DNA of 15,941 nucleotides from an uncultured Bacilli bacterium. GTDB taxonomy: Bacteria; Bacillota_I; Bacilli_A; RF39; UBA660. The position numbers and the translations under genes were made by a program. Each line of letters opens with the position of its first letter. Within the stretch, counting starts at the first letter, position 1. The notes under the pieces were generated by a model that searched no databases, was not told the origin of the DNA, and saw only the letters and a list, made by a program, of their open reading frames with translations. The stretch is from assembly GCA_944373065.1 (NCBI GenBank), contig CALWAJ010000021.1:1-15941 (forward strand). Reading direction: 5' to 3'. Shown piece by piece: positions 13,581 through 15,941 of the stretch.

Positions 13581-13597
13581 GTTCGAAAAGTTCGAAC
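13581..13597. promoter_or_regulatory. Palindromic site GTTCGAA-AAG-TTCGAAC
   Basis: Perfect 7-bp arms around a 3-base centre. A related half, GTTCGA, is at 13531. It has the form of a dimeric repressor or recombinase site, but no binding protein can be named. Confidence 0.35.
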
Positions 13598-13609
13598 AGA
13601 AACGTCACT

Positions 13610-13641
13610 GGAGCGATTGGTAAAGTTATTTACAACTTTTT
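13610..13641 (+). repeat. Copy B of the diverged 32-bp repeat
   Basis: GGAGCGATTG, then GTAAAGTTATTTAC (5-bp arms) and AACTTTTT. Aligns to 9671-9702 at 26 of 32 positions; a weaker match continues to ATATCAATTTCTAA near 13658. Confidence 0.5.
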
Positions 13642-13685
13642 TTGCTTTTCACAATTAATATCAATTTCTAAATATATTTTAACAC

Positions 13686-13719
13686 AAATTTCCCTTTATG
13701 TATCAGTAAATTTCCCTTT
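13686..13719 (+). repeat. Two 12-bp direct repeats at the reverse-transcriptase promoter (candidate operator)
   Basis: AAATTTCCCTTT occurs at 13686-13697 and again, exactly, at 13708-13719, 22 bases apart, so on the same face of the helix. The second copy covers the -35/spacer region of the promoter whose -10 is at 13726-13731. Confidence 0.6.
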
Positions 13720-13722
13720 TCA

Positions 13723-13731
13723 TGATAAAAT
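13723..13731 (+). promoter_or_regulatory. Extended -10 promoter of the reverse transcriptase gene
   Basis: TGATAAAAT is an extended -10. Transcription would begin near 13738, which makes ATG 13755 rather than ATG 13737 the likely start. No good -35 is present. Confidence 0.5.
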
Positions 13732-13754
13732 TATAAATGAATGTGGGTGTAGGT

Positions 13755-15596
13755 ATGATAAATATAACTTATGATATTTGGAAAGAGGCATGCAATTTAG
13801 TTAAAGATTATGCTAAAAAATATGGCAAATTTTATTTTCAATTATATCCGTTTTATAAATTTAATAATTTAAACAACATTGAATCAACTTCATTTTTTGA
13901 TTTATATGTTAGCAATGGGGCGATTTTTGCAAACTATGAAAATTTTAATAAAATTGATAACTATTGTAGAAAAAGTGATGGCAGTTACAGAAAACGCCTA
14001 TTATTAACTCCCATTATGTTTATTTATTATATAGCTGTTGGACTATATATTTCGAAAAAGTATAAACAAAAACGGAACGAAGAAATATTTGTAAAATATG
14101 GTGGTAATTTTGAAAATAATGATTTGCACTATCGAAAAAGCTACAAACAATTTGTTGATTATGTAAGTGCTATTTCACCAAATTATAAATATTATTATAA
14201 AATAGATATATCTGATTATTTTAATAAAATTGATATAGATTTATTGACTAAATTGCTTGCAAATTCTTTTCAATTTAATCAAAAAGAACAAATGATTTTC
14301 AAAGAATTTTTAAATTGGTGTGGTAATGGTAACTTCCCACAAACAGAATGTGGCGTAACATCATCATATTTAGCAACTATTGTTTATTTTGATATTATAG
14401 ATAATAGACTATATAATTCATTATCTAAAGAAAGCCAAATTAAAAATTTTAAAATTTGCAGATATGTCGATGATCTCTATATTTTATTAGATGTTGATGG
14501 TAGATTAAATCCCGATAAAATAGAAAATAAAATATGCTCAATATATGAAAATTTAATTTACAACTCAAATTTGTCAATAAACAGAAAAAAGAGTGTATTT
14601 AAAAAAACTGAAGATATTTTTGACGATTTAAAAAGTTTTTCAATAATAGATGAAGATGGAGATGATATAGATATTCCATTTGAATATAAAAATCATTTAT
14701 CTAACTTTTTAAATGATCTTGTTAATTGTGCTGAAAAAGGTAGTATCAATTATCAAAAATATACCGATTTAGTAAATAAATATTTTGAGAATAAACAGTT
14801 AAAATATCATGCAGGTCAAATTCTATATGTATTAGTATATAAAAATATTAATTGGTTAAAGGGTACAAGAATAATAAACAAAATAACTAAGATTATTGAT
14901 TATGATTTTAATGTTATTTCAGTAGATCCTAGAAGATTGGTTTCTATGATAGTAAATACTCATGATGAGGAACTTATAAAAAAATTTTTAAATAAATTAT
15001 ATTGTTGTGCAGAAGAAAGAAATTGGTTTATTTCACATAATTTTATGGCATTTCAATATTTGCTTTATAGGAATTTTGTATCAACAAAACTATTAAATAA
15101 AATGAAGGAATATTCTCCACAGAATGTTGATTTTATAGTAAAATATTACAAAAATGATTGGAGAAATAGTGTTATTAATAAAGAAGTTAATATGCAAATT
15201 CATAAACTTCATTATAATGAAACCCCTATTAGCTTTTTTAAATTTTTAGAGATAGTATCGATTAAAAATGGAAATGTATTACAAGCTCAAGCATACAATA
15301 AAAATTACTTTGATTCAATTACTAAAAATATAGAAATAGTAAAAGGTTATTCTTCTGATAAAACTAAAGTAAATTATAGAAAAGATGAATTAAAAGAGAT
15401 TTACTTAAACAAATTGAGGATTTCTTCTAATATGTGGCAATCTATCAATGATTTATGTGATAGAAGAAATAAGAATCCTTTTTGCCATGCAAGTTGTAAT
15501 ATTTTTTCTAGTAAAAAAGATTTAACTCAATCTATTACGATTGATATTGATAATATTAATGATATTGTTAATCAAATTATTGATAGATATGTATAA
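13755..15596 (+). CDS. AbiA-type abortive-infection reverse transcriptase with C-terminal HEPN-like domain
   Basis: A 613-aa protein. The reverse-transcriptase core spans roughly residues 90-290: catalytic Asp151 in YYKIDISDYFNKID (motif A), GNFPQTECGVTSSYLA near 197-212 in the place of the PQG...S motif, and the active-site box Y237-V-D239-D240 in CRYVDDLYILL. It lacks the thumb and maturase domains of group II introns and is much longer than a retron enzyme. The helical C-terminal half ends in DLCDRRNKNPFCHAS, where R571-x6-H578 is the Rx4-6H motif of HEPN nucleases, as in the AbiA C-terminal domain. AbiA proteins abort phage infection; AbiA-like enzymes are in the Abi/UG group of defence reverse transcriptases. 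ATG 13755 is preferred over 13737 from the promoter and the GGGTGTAGGT before it. No signal peptide. Confidence 0.8.
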   Translation: MINITYDIWKEACNLVKDYAKKYGKFYFQLYPFYKFNNLNNIESTSFFDLYVSNGAIFANYENFNKIDNYCRKSDGSYRKRLLLTPIMFIYYIAVGLYISKKYKQKRNEEIFVKYGGNFENNDLHYRKSYKQFVDYVSAISPNYKYYYKIDISDYFNKIDIDLLTKLLANSFQFNQKEQMIFKEFLNWCGNGNFPQTECGVTSSYLATIVYFDIIDNRLYNSLSKESQIKNFKICRYVDDLYILLDVDGRLNPDKIENKICSIYENLIYNSNLSINRKKSVFKKTEDIFDDLKSFSIIDEDGDDIDIPFEYKNHLSNFLNDLVNCAEKGSINYQKYTDLVNKYFENKQLKYHAGQILYVLVYKNINWLKGTRIINKITKIIDYDFNVISVDPRRLVSMIVNTHDEELIKKFLNKLYCCAEERNWFISHNFMAFQYLLYRNFVSTKLLNKMKEYSPQNVDFIVKYYKNDWRNSVINKEVNMQIHKLHYNETPISFFKFLEIVSIKNGNVLQAQAYNKNYFDSITKNIEIVKGYSSDKTKVNYRKDELKEIYLNKLRISSNMWQSINDLCDRRNKNPFCHASCNIFSSKKDLTQSITIDIDNINDIVNQIIDRYV

Positions 15597-15623
15597 AATA
15601 ATTATTAAAAACTAATGGTTTCG

Positions 15624-15644
15624 TGGTAAAATATTAGGTAGGAG
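15624..15644 (+). promoter_or_regulatory. Extended -10 and ribosome binding site of the last gene
   Basis: TGGTAAAAT at 15624-15632 is an extended -10 and AGGAG at 15640-15644 is the ribosome binding site. The message leader would be very short. The form closely matches the TGATAAAAT of the reverse-transcriptase promoter. Confidence 0.4.
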
Positions 15645-15652
15645 CTGGTGAT

Positions 15653-15941
15653 ATGCAAAATTATTATATTGATCTTGGTTCATCAACAATTAAAGTTTAT
15701 TGTTATGAAAATGAATTAAAGCTTATAGAAGAACACTCTATTTATTTTAAAAACGATTTTGATGCAGAAAAAGGTATAAGTGAAAGTAATTTAAAAGAAC
15801 TATGTGATTACTTTGAAGAATTAAAGTCTAAATATGATTTAAAATATTATAATACACATGTTTTTGTTACTGGCATTTTTAGAAACTTAATACAAGAAAG
15901 AAAGCAAGATTTAGTTAAATTATTTAATGATAAGTTTGATT
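15653..15941 (+). CDS. ASKHA / Ppx-GppA-like protein (3' partial)
   Basis: The first 96 codons are visible; the frame is open to the window end. The N-terminal YYIDLGSSTIKVYCYE is the phosphate-1 loop of actin-like (ASKHA) ATPases and phosphatases, where Ppx/GppA has xIDIGSNSxRL. The next parts also follow the Ppx/GppA layout: a G-I-S-E-S-N-L helix after the second strand pair and VFVTGIFRNL in the place of the ATSAxRxA segment. Ppx/GppA enzymes hydrolyse polyphosphate or (p)ppGpp; other ASKHA proteins are kinases or chaperones, so activity cannot be set from this part. ATG 15653 has AGGAG eight bases before it. It starts 56 bases after the AbiA-type gene, in the same direction, and could be its partner. 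Confidence 0.65.
   Translation, partial: MQNYYIDLGSSTIKVYCYENELKLIEEHSIYFKNDFDAEKGISESNLKELCDYFEELKSKYDLKYYNTHVFVTGIFRNLIQERKQDLVKLFNDKFD

Larger units (their letters stand above)
13500..13754. other. Non-coding regulatory region between the 93-aa gene and the reverse transcriptase
   Basis: No gene is visible on either strand. The stretch holds a minus-strand terminator-like hairpin (13542-13565), a palindrome GTTCGAA-AAG-TTCGAAC (13581-13597), copy B of the diverged repeat (13610-13641) and the direct repeats and promoter of the reverse transcriptase gene (13686-13731). Confidence 0.6.

Noticed and set aside
13755..15596. Retron, group II intron or diversity-generating element as source of the reverse transcriptase
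   Set aside because: No msr/msd-like inverted-repeat RNA, no intron domain V or maturase region and no template/variable repeat pair are visible; size and the HEPN-like end fit the AbiA type.

Overview
The window is very AT-rich, with strong AGGAGG-type ribosome binding sites, TTGACA/TATAAT promoters (often with an extended TGn -10), tRNA genes that encode their own CCA ends, and TAA/TAG/TGA all used as stops. Together with a YitT-family membrane protein and a LysM-GH18 spore-type hydrolase, this points to a low-GC Bacillota, probably a gut-associated member of the Bacilli or a related lineage. That placement is inference from gene content, not phylogeny.

Positions 1-9240 look like ordinary chromosome. 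A nicotinamide-nucleotide amidase (partial), an NrtR-like Nudix/winged-helix regulator and NAD kinase form a compact NAD-metabolism cluster. The NAD kinase is split by a -1 frameshift in a run of seven A. A tRNA-Cys unit follows, then two genes of unknown role (one transglutaminase-like), then a tRNA-Gly / tRNA-Arg / tRNA-Pro cluster. On the minus strand are a LysM-GH18 glycosidase and a YitT-like membrane protein. On the plus strand, a GNAT acetyltransferase, dUTPase and a GltD-like oxidoreductase form a tight operon, followed by a membrane-anchored flavodoxin.

Positions 9240-13610 are a decayed accessory region. It holds a possibly frameshifted small gene and an IS66-family element with intact 18-bp inverted repeats whose transposase carries two in-frame stops. 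An MBL-fold hydrolase gene follows, then a chimeric remnant that joins the first ~34 codons of a serine recombinase (catalytic Ser codon replaced by TAA) to the coiled-coil C-terminus of a MobV/Pre-like relaxase. The remnant has its own promoter, short leader ORF and hairpin. A 93-aa gene of unknown function lies upstream of it. Two diverged copies of a ~32-bp repeat lie at 9671 and 13610, at the two sides of this region.

Positions 13680-15941 hold the most interesting cargo: a 613-aa reverse transcriptase of the AbiA abortive-infection type, with YVDD catalytic box and a C-terminal HEPN-like R-x6-H motif, preceded by a promoter overlapped by two 12-bp direct repeats. Next to it in the same direction starts a gene with an ASKHA/Ppx-GppA-like N-terminus, cut by the window end. 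The two may form a phage-defence module sitting beside mobile-element wreckage.
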